Below are positions 43,299 through 51,929 of a stretch of 64,000 nt of DNA, piece after piece. The notes under the pieces were generated by a model that was given only the letters and a program-made list of their open reading frames with translations, was not told the DNA's origin and ran no database searches. The stretch spans positions 12,927 to 76,926 of the forward strand of contig JBCDJG010000022.1 in NCBI GenBank assembly GCA_038748065.1, read 5' to 3'. Numbering within the stretch: position 1 is the stretch's first letter; every line of letters begins with the position of its first letter. This stretch comes from JBCDJG01 sp038748065. Its GTDB lineage: Bacteria > Pseudomonadota > Gammaproteobacteria > Pseudomonadales > Halieaceae. A program made the translations under genes and the position numbers.

Positions 43299-43434
43299 CG
43301 CTCTGTACCTGCTCTTCAATAATGATTGTTTGTGTTATTCAATGCGTAGGCGGCCAGGAAAAAACATCATGAGCACCAAGCGGACAAGGCGCCGCCTTTT
43401 TCAGTAAACTGGCCAGCCACCACGGAGTACCCCC

Positions 43435-44751
43435 ATGGAAGAGCAAAGCACTCTGGGTAGAGCCCTGAGTTCAGTGATGGAGGTTGGCCGCGACCTGCTG
43501 GTCAAGCGCGGCCTTGCCTCGCCCCCGGGCACCAGCGCCGGCGATGCACTGGCGGCTATGTGTCATGATCTACTGCATCACCGCGGTGAGGCCTCAGGTC
43601 TGGCATTGGCCGGAGAGATTCTGGAAACCTATGGACAACTGGACGAGGCCGGTCGCGAAGCCTTTTTCCTCCTGCTGGCACGCGAGTTCGATGTTGACCC
43701 AACGCAAATCGGGCTGGCGGCAGATGCCTATCTCGCCAACCCAGACCAGGACAACCTCGCGGCGATGAGCAAAGCCGTGGAGGCACCCAGAGTGAAACTG
43801 TTCCGGCGCATTAACATGGCGCCCAACGGCACTCGCGTGTTAGTTGGGATGCGCGGGCATCTGCTACCCCTGGTGCGGAAGCATGCGGAACTCGCCGCAG
43901 TAGACACAGACCTTAAGCACCTCTTCATCTCCTGGTTCAACAAGGGCTTTCTTGAACTGCGTCGGGTCGATTGGTCAGCTCCGGCCTTCGAGCTTGAGAA
44001 AATTATTGACTATGAGGCCGTGCACGAAATCAACGGCTGGTCAGACCTGCGCAGCCGGCTGGGTGAAGATCGTCGCTGCTTCGCTTTCTTCCACCCGGCC
44101 CTGGCCCACGATCCGCTGGTGTTTGTAGAGGTCGCGCTCACCGATGAAATGCCCTCGGCCATTGCACCTCTGCTCAAGGAAGATCGCGACCCCATCGTCG
44201 GTCGCGAAGCCAACACCGTGGTGTTTTACTCCATCAGTAACTGTCACGCGGGCCTCGCTGGCATCTCCTTCGGCAACTTCCTGATCAAGAATGTCGTGGA
44301 GGAATTGCGCAAGGAAATGCCCTGGCTGAAGACCTTCGTCACCCTGTCACCGGTGCCCGGATTCCGACGTTGGTTGGAGCAGGCGGAGCCGACGGAGCTG
44401 GATCAGTTGATTGACCCCAACCTGGTGGACAAGGTACGCCAGCCCATCGGCCGGGTGGTAGAGGCAGACGTCGCCGAGGCGCTTCAACGCCTGTGTGCTC
44501 ACTACCTGGTAAACGAGAAGTCCGGCGAGCTCCTGGCCAAGGACCCGGTGGCTCGCTTTCACCTTGGCAATGGTGCCCACCTGCACCGCCTGCACTGGGC
44601 GGCGGACCTGACCGCGAAGGGGCGCCAGCAGTCGGCCGGCATCATGGTGAATTACCTCTACGACCTAGACAAGATCGAGGTCAACCACGAGGCCTATTTC
44701 GACGAGGGCAAGATTTCTGCCTCGAAGGCGGTCACCAAACTGATCCCCTAG
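43435..44751 (+). CDS. Malonyl-CoA decarboxylase
   Basis: Converts malonyl-CoA to acetyl-CoA and CO2, either degrading malonate or keeping malonyl-CoA low. The 438-residue protein has the helical N-terminal domain and the GNAT-like catalytic domain with FFHPALAHDPLVFVEVALT, VVFYSISNCHAGLAGISFGN (conserved Ser) and FHLGNGAHLHRLHW (catalytic His region). The end SAGIMVNYLYDLDKIEVNHE is also conserved. It is monocistronic, and its stop overlaps the stop of the convergent LLM gene in a shared CTAG. No malonate transporter or malonyl-CoA synthetase is adjacent. Confidence 0.95.
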   Translation: MEEQSTLGRALSSVMEVGRDLLVKRGLASPPGTSAGDALAAMCHDLLHHRGEASGLALAGEILETYGQLDEAGREAFFLLLAREFDVDPTQIGLAADAYLANPDQDNLAAMSKAVEAPRVKLFRRINMAPNGTRVLVGMRGHLLPLVRKHAELAAVDTDLKHLFISWFNKGFLELRRVDWSAPAFELEKIIDYEAVHEINGWSDLRSRLGEDRRCFAFFHPALAHDPLVFVEVALTDEMPSAIAPLLKEDRDPIVGREANTVVFYSISNCHAGLAGISFGNFLIKNVVEELRKEMPWLKTFVTLSPVPGFRRWLEQAEPTELDQLIDPNLVDKVRQPIGRVVEADVAEALQRLCAHYLVNEKSGELLAKDPVARFHLGNGAHLHRLHWAADLTAKGRQQSAGIMVNYLYDLDKIEVNHEAYFDEGKISASKAVTKLIP

Positions 44752-45605
44752 AGCTCCGGGATGACCTCGGCGTATTTGTCGATCATCGGCATGACCGCGT
44801 CGGGCTCATCCCAGACATCCATCGATACTCCGATGGTCGCCCGCTGCACGCCCATGTCCCGGTATTCCTTCAGCTTATCGAGGTTGTTGGTATCCATGAT
44901 CTGGATGTTGATCTCAACGTCTGCGGGATCACGCCCGGCTTCCTTTACCAGCTCCCGGAACTCGGCCAGCGCCGTAGGCACATCGCCCATGGCGACATCC
45001 ACCGGGTACCAGCCATCGGCCCAGGCCGCCGCATGCTTCTTGCCCAGGGGGCCCATGGCGCCGAGGAAGATCTTCGGGCCATTCTCCTGCAGGGGTTTTG
45101 GGAACTGCCACACCGGATCGAACTTGACGTAGTCACCCTGGTAGCTCGCCTCCTCATCGCGCCACAGGGCGCGAGTAGCCGCGACGGTTTCGCGCAGTAC
45201 GGCGTAGCGCTTGTTAAAAGGATAGGGGCTGGCATTCTCGAACTCTTCCTGATTCCAGCCAACCCCGGTCCCGATCACAACACGGCCACCGGAAAGATGG
45301 TCCAGGGTAGCGATCGTTTTCGCCTGGGCAAAAATATCTCGTTCCATCAGCAGCGCAATGCCCGTACCGAGGCGCAGTGTGGTCGTGGCGTTGGCCGCCG
45401 TCATCAACGACAGGTAGGGGTCAAGCATGCGCTTGTATGGCGCGGGCATCTCACCACCCGCGGGATAGGGCGTCGCCTGCGAACAGGGGATGTGGCTGTG
45501 TTCGCCATACCATAAGGACTCAAACCCACGCTCCTCCAGCGCCTTCGCGAGCTCCGCGGGGTGGGGATCACTGAGGTTGTTCATGGAACTGAAGGCGAGG
45601 TGCAT
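44748..45605 (-). CDS. Luciferase-like (LLM) flavin-dependent oxidoreductase
   Basis: A 285-residue TIM-barrel protein of the bacterial-luciferase superfamily, F420- or FMN-dependent. Typical parts are LAKALEERGFESLWYGEHSH, LGTGIALLMERDIFAQAKTI, LDHLSGGRVVIGTGVGWN and FLGAMGPLGKKHAAAWADGW. It starts at ATG 45605, 10 bp after the SDR stop, and is the last gene of the five-gene minus-strand operon. The cofactor cannot be decided; F420-type naming is by family only. Confidence 0.9.
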   Translation of the reverse strand: MHLAFSSMNNLSDPHPAELAKALEERGFESLWYGEHSHIPCSQATPYPAGGEMPAPYKRMLDPYLSLMTAANATTTLRLGTGIALLMERDIFAQAKTIATLDHLSGGRVVIGTGVGWNQEEFENASPYPFNKRYAVLRETVAATRALWRDEEASYQGDYVKFDPVWQFPKPLQENGPKIFLGAMGPLGKKHAAAWADGWYPVDVAMGDVPTALAEFRELVKEAGRDPADVEINIQIMDTNNLDKLKEYRDMGVQRATIGVSMDVWDEPDAVMPMIDKYAEVIPEL

Positions 45606-45615
45606 GCTGGTCTCC

Positions 45616-46437
45616 TTAACCGATACCCATGAGATCGTCGCGCTGGCCCATGTATACCTCGGCGCTGTAAGCGAAGTCCACCGGGAGGTTGTTACCGCTA
45701 ACAAAACCCGCCAGTCGGCTGTTTAACAATACCAATACGTTGCCCATATCGAGGCCTGTGCCGTAGCGTCCGTTGGACGGCAGGAACAGTTCCACGGCCT
45801 CGGCGGGAATCTGGCCCTCGCCCTGCAGCTTCTCCATGAAGGCGCTGTCTGTGGGTGACGGCGCAATACTGTTGATGCGGATACCCCGCATAGCCAGCTC
45901 CTTCGCCATGCTCATGGTGTAAACGATCAGGCACTGCTTGGAAAAGCCGTAGCCATCGGGCACCGCTTCGGCATTGGCATCCAACCACTCACTCGCCGCA
46001 GCCAGGCTGTTATCCAGCACCAGGAACTCGCGCACCTGTTCCAGGTTTGGCTTCCAACCCATACCGGCGGTTGAGGCGATCGAGGCAATACCACCACCCT
46101 CCTCCAGTCGCGGCAGCAGGGCCTCGGTCAGGTAGCGCAGCCCGCTGAAATTGATCAAAACCGTGTTCTTCGCTGCGAACGGCGGCGAGGGCACACCCGC
46201 ACAGTTGAACAGCGCAAAGATCGACTCAGGCATCTGCTGCACGGCTGCATCGATACTGGATTGCTCCTGCATGTCGACCTCAAAGGCCTCGGCTACCGGT
46301 ACGCGTATCGGCGCAATATCCAGCGCATAGACCCTGGCACCCAGATCAACCAGCAGCTGGGCCGCGGCCTCGCCCATGCCGGAGGCGGCACCCGTGACGA
46401 CTACCGCCTTGTTCTGGTACCCCAGTACATTCTCCAT
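45616..46437 (-). CDS. Short-chain dehydrogenase/reductase (3-alpha-hydroxysteroid dehydrogenase-like)
   Basis: A 273-residue classical SDR. The cofactor motif is VVVTGAASGMG (residues ~12-22), an active-site Ser lies in SIASTAGMGWKP, and Tyr-X3-Lys is in PDGYGFSKQCLIVYTM. RGIRINSIAPSPTDSAFM follows. The acidic LDIAP after the second strand favours NAD(H). An insertion before the Tyr motif (EFLVLDNSLAAASEWLDANA) resembles bacterial 3-alpha-hydroxysteroid dehydrogenases. Second-last gene of the operon. Confidence 0.9.
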   Translation of the reverse strand: MENVLGYQNKAVVVTGAASGMGEAAAQLLVDLGARVYALDIAPIRVPVAEAFEVDMQEQSSIDAAVQQMPESIFALFNCAGVPSPPFAAKNTVLINFSGLRYLTEALLPRLEEGGGIASIASTAGMGWKPNLEQVREFLVLDNSLAAASEWLDANAEAVPDGYGFSKQCLIVYTMSMAKELAMRGIRINSIAPSPTDSAFMEKLQGEGQIPAEAVELFLPSNGRYGTGLDMGNVLVLLNSRLAGFVSGNNLPVDFAYSAEVYMGQRDDLMGIG

Positions 46438-46457
46438 GATGACTTTTCTCCTTGGGT

Positions 46458-47219
46458 TTAATTCTTGGGCGTCGGGATATTGGGCCGGACTTCCAGCAGG
46501 TCCACCGCCACGCCCGGCGGCTGGCTCAGGGCATAGACCACCGCATCGCCCACCTGCTCGATCTCCATTCCGGTGCTCATGTACTTGCCGCGATCGGCCC
46601 AGGCCGCGAAGCCCTTCTCGATCGCCTTGGGATCCCAGCCTTCCGAGAAGGTGGTCCAGGCGCTGCCTGGCCGGAGGCAGGTGACACCGATGCCGTCGGC
46701 CTGCAACTCAAGGTAAAGATCCCGGCTGAAACGCTCCACCGCCGCCTTACTGGCGGCATAGATCGACAGGTGACTCATCTCGTCGTAATGCCAGGCAGAA
46801 GCAGACGAAACATTAATGATGCGCGGGTTATCGCCGCCGCGCAGTAGCGGAATAGCCGCCTGGCAGCAAAGCACTGTGCCCAGGAAGTTGGTGTTGATCT
46901 GGGTGACGACCTCGGCCTCCACCAGCGATTCGACCGCATTGGGGTAGGCGAGGCCCGCATTGTTAATCAGGCCATCGAGACGACCGAAGTGTGCCTTTAC
47001 CTGGGCGAAGGCATCGGCAACGGCAGCGCTATCCGCCACGTCGGCTACCAGGCCGAGGCAATGCTCGCCCAGTTCCTCGGCGGCCTTTTCCAGCCGTTCG
47101 GCGTTGCGCCCGGTTATCCCGACCCTGGCCCCCGCCGCAATGAGGTGGCCGGCAATGGTCAAACCGAAACCGGCAGAGCCGCCGGTGACGATGTAGACGC
47201 GATCAGCCAGCATGCTCAT
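46458..47219 (-). CDS. Short-chain dehydrogenase/reductase
   Basis: A 253-residue classical SDR with YIVTGGSAGFGLTIAGHLI, NNAGLAYP, the catalytic Ser in IINVSSASAWHY and Tyr-X3-Lys in LSIYAASKAAVERFSRDLYL. GRNAERLEKA after the second strand suggests NADP(H). The start overlaps the ALDH stop by ATGA. The substrate is presumably an intermediate of the same pathway as the neighbouring ALDH. Confidence 0.9.
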   Translation of the reverse strand: MSMLADRVYIVTGGSAGFGLTIAGHLIAAGARVGITGRNAERLEKAAEELGEHCLGLVADVADSAAVADAFAQVKAHFGRLDGLINNAGLAYPNAVESLVEAEVVTQINTNFLGTVLCCQAAIPLLRGGDNPRIINVSSASAWHYDEMSHLSIYAASKAAVERFSRDLYLELQADGIGVTCLRPGSAWTTFSEGWDPKAIEKGFAAWADRGKYMSTGMEIEQVGDAVVYALSQPPGVAVDLLEVRPNIPTPKN

Positions 47220-48679
47220 GCGCCGATGGCGATGGTCTTGGTTTCGAGGTATTCCTCGAAACCTTCCCGGCCCATCTCCCGGCCGATGCCGCTCTGCTTG
47301 TAGCCGCCAAAGGGCGCATCGGCGCCGTAAAAATTGCCGCCGTTGACGTTAATGGTGCCGGTGCGAATACGCCGCGCCACCGCCAACGCCCGCTCCTCGC
47401 TGGCAGACCAGACACTGCCGGAGAGACCGTAGTCAGAGTCGTTGGCGATATGGATGGCGTCCTCGTCGCCGTCGTGGGCAATCACCGCCAGCACCGGCCC
47501 GAAGATTTCCTCCCGGGCAATCGTCATGTCGTTGGTCACATCCACAAACACGGTGGGTTCCACGTAGTAACCCTTGTCCAGGTGCTCGGGCCGGCCGCCG
47601 CCTAGCAGCACGCGCGCACCCTCTGCCTTGCCCTTTTCAATGTAGGCCAGCACCCGCTCGCGTTGGCGCGCGTTGACCTGCGGCCCCATGATGGCGCCCT
47701 CCGCCTCGGGATCGCCGTAGGCGATAAACTGGAAGTAGGTCTTGAGCAGCTCTTCCACCTCGGCCTGCAGCGCTCGCGGCACTAGCAGACGGGTATTCAG
47801 TGCACAGCCCTGACCGGCATGGAAACAGACCGCCAGGGCGCTAAGCAGGCTGCCTTCCAGGTCGGCATCATCGAGGATGATGTTGGCGGATTTGCCGCCC
47901 AGTTCCAGAAAGACCTTTTTCACCGTGGCAGAAGCACGGGCCATGATGTGCTTGCCGATAGCCGTCGAGCCGGTGAAAGACACCATGTCTACGCGCGGGT
48001 CACCGACCAGTTGGTCACCCACAGTAGCCGGATCTTCCGAGGTGATCACGTTGAATACCCCCGGCGGGATATCCGTGCGCTCCTTGACGATACGCCCCAG
48101 CGTGGTGGCCGACCAGGGTGTATCCGGCGCGGCCTTCAGCACTACCGTGCAGCCCGCGGCCAGGGCCGGTATGCACTTGGCGAGATTGATCTGCAGCGGC
48201 ACATTCCAGGGCGTGACACAGGCGACCACGCCGATCGCTTCCTTTTCCACGAGGCGCCGGCTCTTGCCGCCCATCATCTCGGAGATACCGATATCCCGAC
48301 TCCACTGAAACTCCGGCAAGGCGCCCAGTGTGTAATCGATGAAGCCGATCGGTATCTCGCACTGCGGACCCATATCGCCGCAGATGCCCAGCGGCGCGCC
48401 CGTCTCGGCGGCAATCTGGAGCTTGAAGTCCTCCATCTCCGCCAGCAGGCCTGCCTTCAGTTGCTCCAGGCACTTGAGCCGGAAGGCGTGGTCGGTGGAC
48501 CAGTCGGTCTCGTCAAAGGCCCGGCGTGCGGCAGCGATCGCGCGCTCCATGTCCTCAGGGCCGGCATCGGCCGCTTCGCCGATCACCGCCTCGGTGGCCG
48601 GATCGATATTGGGATAGGTCTTGCCCGATGCGGCGCTGACCAGTTCGCCATCGATCAACAGTCGGGTTTCAGGGTTCAT
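47216..48679 (-). CDS. Aldehyde dehydrogenase family protein
   Basis: A 487-residue NAD(P)-dependent aldehyde dehydrogenase. It has VVACVTPWNVPLQINLAKCI, the general-base Glu in FLELGGKSANIILDDADLE, and the nucleophile Cys in FHAGQGCALNTRLLVPRAL. The C-terminal EEIFGPVLAVIAHDGDEDAI and PFGGYKQSGIGREMGREGFE are also conserved. It sits 5 bp after the hydroxyacid dehydrogenase gene and overlaps the next SDR. An aldehyde derived from an alcohol or side-chain cleavage is the likely substrate. Confidence 0.95.
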   Translation of the reverse strand: MNPETRLLIDGELVSAASGKTYPNIDPATEAVIGEAADAGPEDMERAIAAARRAFDETDWSTDHAFRLKCLEQLKAGLLAEMEDFKLQIAAETGAPLGICGDMGPQCEIPIGFIDYTLGALPEFQWSRDIGISEMMGGKSRRLVEKEAIGVVACVTPWNVPLQINLAKCIPALAAGCTVVLKAAPDTPWSATTLGRIVKERTDIPPGVFNVITSEDPATVGDQLVGDPRVDMVSFTGSTAIGKHIMARASATVKKVFLELGGKSANIILDDADLEGSLLSALAVCFHAGQGCALNTRLLVPRALQAEVEELLKTYFQFIAYGDPEAEGAIMGPQVNARQRERVLAYIEKGKAEGARVLLGGGRPEHLDKGYYVEPTVFVDVTNDMTIAREEIFGPVLAVIAHDGDEDAIHIANDSDYGLSGSVWSASEERALAVARRIRTGTINVNGGNFYGADAPFGGYKQSGIGREMGREGFEEYLETKTIAIGA

Positions 48680-48684
48680 AGGGC

Positions 48685-49569
48685 TTACTCCGATGGGGCG
48701 ACAGGACGAGATTCGTCCTTCGCCAGGAAAACATTCAGGATACGGTCACGCACGTATTTCGCGGTGGGCAGTTCAACGCCCTGCTCCTCCGCAGTGTCCA
48801 GCGCACAGTCCAGGTCCTTCTCGCCGAGCCGCCCCATAACGCCGAAGAACTGCTCCATGTCCTCCTCAGAGCAGGACAGCGCCAGACCGTTGCGACCAGC
48901 GACGAACATATGCATCTGCTCATTAACCACGCCATTGGACAGGCCGACCTCGCGCAGCACGTCCACAGACAGCCCACAGGCCTCCGCCAGCCGCGTGGCC
49001 TCAGCCATGGCGACGAACTCGGTGTACTGGATAAAGTTGTTACAGAGCTTGAGCGCAATGCCAGCCCCGATCGGGCCCGCGTGGACAACCTTCTCGCCGG
49101 AGGTTTCGAACACGGGGGTGGCGCGGGCGACGTCGGCTTCAGCGCCGCCCACCATGTAACAGAGCGTGCCATCGGCGGCCCGGTGAGCACCGCCCGTAAT
49201 CGGCGCATCGAGCAGGATCAGCCCCTTCTCAGCCGCCTCCGCCGCCCAGCGCTGGGCGCTCGATTGCTTGACCGTGGAGTGCACGGCAATCAGCGTGCCG
49301 GCAGCGGCTTTGGCAAACAGGCCGTCGTCGCCATACAGCAGCTCTTCCACCTGGGCGTCGTCGCGCACGCAGATGCCGATATGCTCACAGGCCGCCGCCA
49401 GTTCCGCGACCGAGCCGCAGGCCACCGCTCCCTCCGCAGCGAGTTCATTGACCGCCGGCTGGTACACGTCATAAACGTGGGCCTCGATGCCGTCTGTGAC
49501 GAGCCGCTGGGCCGAGGGCTTACCGATATTGCCAAGTCCAATGTAACCCGCCTTGATCCTTGTGCTCAT
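48685..49569 (-). CDS. Beta-hydroxyacid dehydrogenase family protein (3-hydroxyisobutyrate dehydrogenase-like)
   Basis: A 294-residue NAD(P)-binding dehydrogenase. It has GYIGLGNIGKPSAQRLV at the N-terminus, the substrate loop LLDAPITGGAHRAADGTL, and the catalytic Lys in GPIGAGIALKLCNNFIQYTE. First gene of the minus-strand catabolic operon, with a near-consensus promoter (TTGACA-17-TAGACT) ending about 34 bp before its start. Substrate unknown. Confidence 0.92.
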   Translation of the reverse strand: MSTRIKAGYIGLGNIGKPSAQRLVTDGIEAHVYDVYQPAVNELAAEGAVACGSVAELAAACEHIGICVRDDAQVEELLYGDDGLFAKAAAGTLIAVHSTVKQSSAQRWAAEAAEKGLILLDAPITGGAHRAADGTLCYMVGGAEADVARATPVFETSGEKVVHAGPIGAGIALKLCNNFIQYTEFVAMAEATRLAEACGLSVDVLREVGLSNGVVNEQMHMFVAGRNGLALSCSEEDMEQFFGVMGRLGEKDLDCALDTAEEQGVELPTAKYVRDRILNVFLAKDESRPVAPSE

Positions 49570-49602
49570 TATGGTCTCCGGTCACAGCGCGATTCGGGGG
49601 CC

Positions 49603-49631
49603 AGTCTAGGAGCGCCCCGTTTTATTGTCAA
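49603..49631 (-). promoter_or_regulatory. Sigma-70 promoter of the dehydrogenase operon
   Basis: On the minus strand TTGACA (49631 to 49626) and TAGACT (49608 to 49603) are separated by 17 bp, an almost consensus promoter. Its -35 lies in the left arm of the palindrome at 49627-49642. Confidence 0.75.
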
Positions 49632-49642
49632 GCCAGTTTGAC
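49627..49642. promoter_or_regulatory. Palindromic operator between divergent operons
   Basis: GTCAA-N6-TTGAC is a perfect 5-bp-arm palindrome. Each arm is part of a -35 hexamer, the left for the minus-strand operon and the right for the MarR operon. A protein bound here would block both promoters; the adjacent tandem-MarR regulator is the obvious candidate. Confidence 0.6.
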
Positions 49643-49666
49643 CACTCGACAATTATGCTTTACATT
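49638..49666 (+). promoter_or_regulatory. Sigma-70 promoter of the tandem-MarR operon
   Basis: TTGACC (49638-49643) and TACATT (49661-49666) are 17 bp apart. The predicted transcription start would be at or one base before the ATG at 49674, implying a leaderless or nearly leaderless mRNA; no ribosome site is present. Confidence 0.6.
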
Positions 49667-49673
49667 CACCGCC

Positions 49674-50735
49674 ATGGAAACTGTGGGCACAACTTTCGCG
49701 ACCAGCGATTTTCCGCAGCAGCGCTATCGGGACAACTTCGCCCGCCACGTGCTGGGTGTAACGTTGTACATGGAATCAACCATCATGGGGCGGCTGCGGG
49801 ACAACTTTGGCCACAGCGGCCTGAGGCTCAGTTTCGAACCCTATATGACCATGGCCGCGCGTGGAGACGTGCGCCTCTCTGACATGGCCGACATGCTGGC
49901 GATCTCGCGCCAGGCGGCTAACCAGACCGCGAACCAGATCGAAACTGCAGGCTACCTGCGCCGCAGCGCCGACAGCCGTGACGGCCGGGCGAAATTGCTG
50001 GTCGCCACCGATCAGGGTATGGCCCTGATCCGGGACGGCGCCATCGAGGCGGAACGCCTGGAAAATCAACTCTGCGAGCTGGCAGGCGCCGGGGCTATCG
50101 CCACCGCGCAGGCGAGCCTCCTGACGCTGTGTGAGCAGCTCGCCCTCCTGCCCCGCTACCAGCTTGAGCTGGCGTCGGAACTCAATCTGGCGGCCCTGCT
50201 GCCGCGGCTGGCCAACTGGATCAATAACGAACTGATGGATCTGGCCCGCGACAGGGGGCACCCGCACCTCAAACCCAACTTTGGCCAGGTGCTCACCGCC
50301 ATCGGGCCCGACGGTGGCCGCATCCAGCAGATTGCCAGGGCCCAGAACGTAAGCAAGCAGGCCATCAGCACGATCGTCGCCCGGCTGGAAGCGCTCGGCT
50401 ACCTCGAGCGTGTCAGCGATCCGCTCGATGCGCGACAGCAGGTGCTGCACTTCACGGCCTACGGCCGCCAGCTGATCCGCGACGCCGTGGCCAGTCTCGA
50501 CGAGCTGCGCGCCCGGCTGGCCGGCATCATTGGCGACGACGCACTGGCGCAACTCGAAGACACCCTGGCGCAGCTTTATCGGTCGCTGAACCCCGAGGGC
50601 GAGGTATTTACTGACGCCAGCGGAGACATAGGCAACCTGGCCGATGACCTGCTGCAACAGCTCGGCGCGCAGGGTGCCGCCGCGCTGGCCGAACACTTGC
50701 TCCTGCTAACCCATGCACAGAGGACTACCGCATGA
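49674..50735 (+). CDS. Tandem double-MarR transcriptional regulator
   Basis: A 353-residue protein made of two MarR-type winged-helix domains in one chain, whereas ordinary MarR proteins are about 150 residues and dimerise. The first has FEPYMTMAARGDVRLSDMAD then ISRQAANQTANQIETAGYLR and RRSADSRDGRAKLLVATDQG. The second has LTAIGPDGGRIQQIARAQNV, then SKQAISTIVARLEALGYLER and VSDPLDARQQVLHFTAYG. Each has a recognition helix and a wing with the D-x-R signature. It probably acts as an intramolecular pseudo-dimer repressing itself and the divergent operon through the palindrome at 49627-49642. It overlaps the next gene by ATGA. Confidence 0.88.
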   Translation: METVGTTFATSDFPQQRYRDNFARHVLGVTLYMESTIMGRLRDNFGHSGLRLSFEPYMTMAARGDVRLSDMADMLAISRQAANQTANQIETAGYLRRSADSRDGRAKLLVATDQGMALIRDGAIEAERLENQLCELAGAGAIATAQASLLTLCEQLALLPRYQLELASELNLAALLPRLANWINNELMDLARDRGHPHLKPNFGQVLTAIGPDGGRIQQIARAQNVSKQAISTIVARLEALGYLERVSDPLDARQQVLHFTAYGRQLIRDAVASLDELRARLAGIIGDDALAQLEDTLAQLYRSLNPEGEVFTDASGDIGNLADDLLQQLGAQGAAALAEHLLLLTHAQRTTA

Positions 50736-51151
50736 ATGATCAAGAACGCCGCAAACTCGGCGAGGAAACCATCCAGCGCGTGTACGCCGGCGATGTCGTG
50801 GTCCCGCCGGAGGGCTACCTTTTTACCGACGTCATGCTCTCCCAGGTTTTTGCCGACCAGTGGAATCGCGACGCCACCAGCATGCGCGACAAGCGCATCC
50901 TGCTGCTCGGCATGATCGCGGCCCAGGGCGAAACCATGACCTTCAAGATCCAGGCCAAGGCCGGCCTAAAAAACGGCGAGTTTAGCGGCGATGAGCTGCG
51001 TGAACTGCACCTGTTTATCGCGCAGTACTGCGGCTACCCGAGGGCAGCCAGCATGCTGGGCCCGATGGAAGAAGCCATTGCCGAGGCCGAGAAGGAACTC
51101 GCTGCTAGCGCAGGGGAAGGTGCCGAAAGCGCAGGAGAAAGCGCCGAATGA
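50732..51151 (+). CDS. Carboxymuconolactone decarboxylase (CMD/AhpD-like) family protein
   Basis: A 139-residue all-helical protein. The central segment RDKRILLLGMIAAQGETMTF, then KIQAKAGLKNGEFSGDELRE and LHLFIAQYCGYPRAASML, is typical of gamma-carboxymuconolactone decarboxylase-like proteins. There is no C-x-x-C, so it is not an AhpD-type peroxidase. The tail is Ala/Glu-rich. Coupled by 4-bp overlaps to the regulator before it and the hydroxylase after it, hence part of the same pathway. Confidence 0.82.
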   Translation: MNDQERRKLGEETIQRVYAGDVVVPPEGYLFTDVMLSQVFADQWNRDATSMRDKRILLLGMIAAQGETMTFKIQAKAGLKNGEFSGDELRELHLFIAQYCGYPRAASMLGPMEEAIAEAEKELAASAGEGAESAGESAE

Positions 51152-51912
51152 TGCCGCTGGACTACAACTGGCTCGCAGCCCTGGTCAGCGTCATCGGCAT
51201 CATCGCCGTGGTCGCCATCGGCCAGAAGCTGGTCTTCTCGATCCCGGCGATCGCACAGACCCGCAAGCTCAATAACGCGCAGAACAAGAGCAAGTGGCGC
51301 GACAAAGCCCAGAAGTACCACCACCGCGTGAAGTACAGCCAGAAGTTCGGGCTGGGCTTCAATCTCGGCTTCTTTGCGCTGGTCCTGCCCTTCATCGTGA
51401 CGCTGGAGGCACAGCCCCTGTGGCGCATCCTTCTCGACGTTTTCCTGGTCCTGATGGTGTATGACTTCTTCTACTACCTGATGCACCGCTTCCTGTTCCA
51501 CGGCCAGGGCTACTTCCGCAAGGTGCACGCGGTACATCACCAGGCACGCAGCCGGGTCAGCTCCATCGACTCGCACCTGCTACACCCCTGGGAGATCTTT
51601 CTCGGCATCGCGCTTTTTTACGTCGTTACAGTGGGTATGGCCTTTATCAGCGGGCAGCCCTTCAACGCGGCAACCATCATCATCACCACCGTGGTGTACA
51701 CCCAGCTCAATCAGATCAATCACTGCCGCATCGACCTGGACAGCGCCCCCTGGCGCACACTCAACTGGATTGCTCTGCGCCACGATGCTCACCACCTCGA
51801 TATGCACAAAGGCAATTTCGCTACACTTACGCTGTTTTACGACTGGCTGTTCGGCACGCTGGAGGTTCACCCCCTGGAGCGGCAGCCGTCGGAAGAGGCA
51901 ACACAGAGTTAA
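51148..51912 (+). CDS. Sterol desaturase / fatty acid hydroxylase family protein (copy 1)
   Basis: A 254-residue di-iron membrane oxygenase. After a first helix and a charged segment, helices FNLGFFALVLPFIVTLEA and ILLDVFLVLMVYDFFYYL precede the His clusters HRFLFH, HAVHH and HDAHHLDMH that ligate iron on the cytoplasmic side. This family hydroxylates or desaturates sterols, carotenoids and fatty acids. It is followed at once by a paralogue with the same layout. Substrate unknown. Confidence 0.9.
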   Translation: MMPLDYNWLAALVSVIGIIAVVAIGQKLVFSIPAIAQTRKLNNAQNKSKWRDKAQKYHHRVKYSQKFGLGFNLGFFALVLPFIVTLEAQPLWRILLDVFLVLMVYDFFYYLMHRFLFHGQGYFRKVHAVHHQARSRVSSIDSHLLHPWEIFLGIALFYVVTVGMAFISGQPFNAATIIITTVVYTQLNQINHCRIDLDSAPWRTLNWIALRHDAHHLDMHKGNFATLTLFYDWLFGTLEVHPLERQPSEEATQS

Positions 51913-51929
51913 CGGGGCAAACGCCAATC

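Noticed and set aside
43386..43401. AAGGC-GCC-GCCTT followed by TTT as a terminator
   Set aside because: A five-bp stem with a three-base loop and a short T-run far from the end of the upstream gene is too weak to call.
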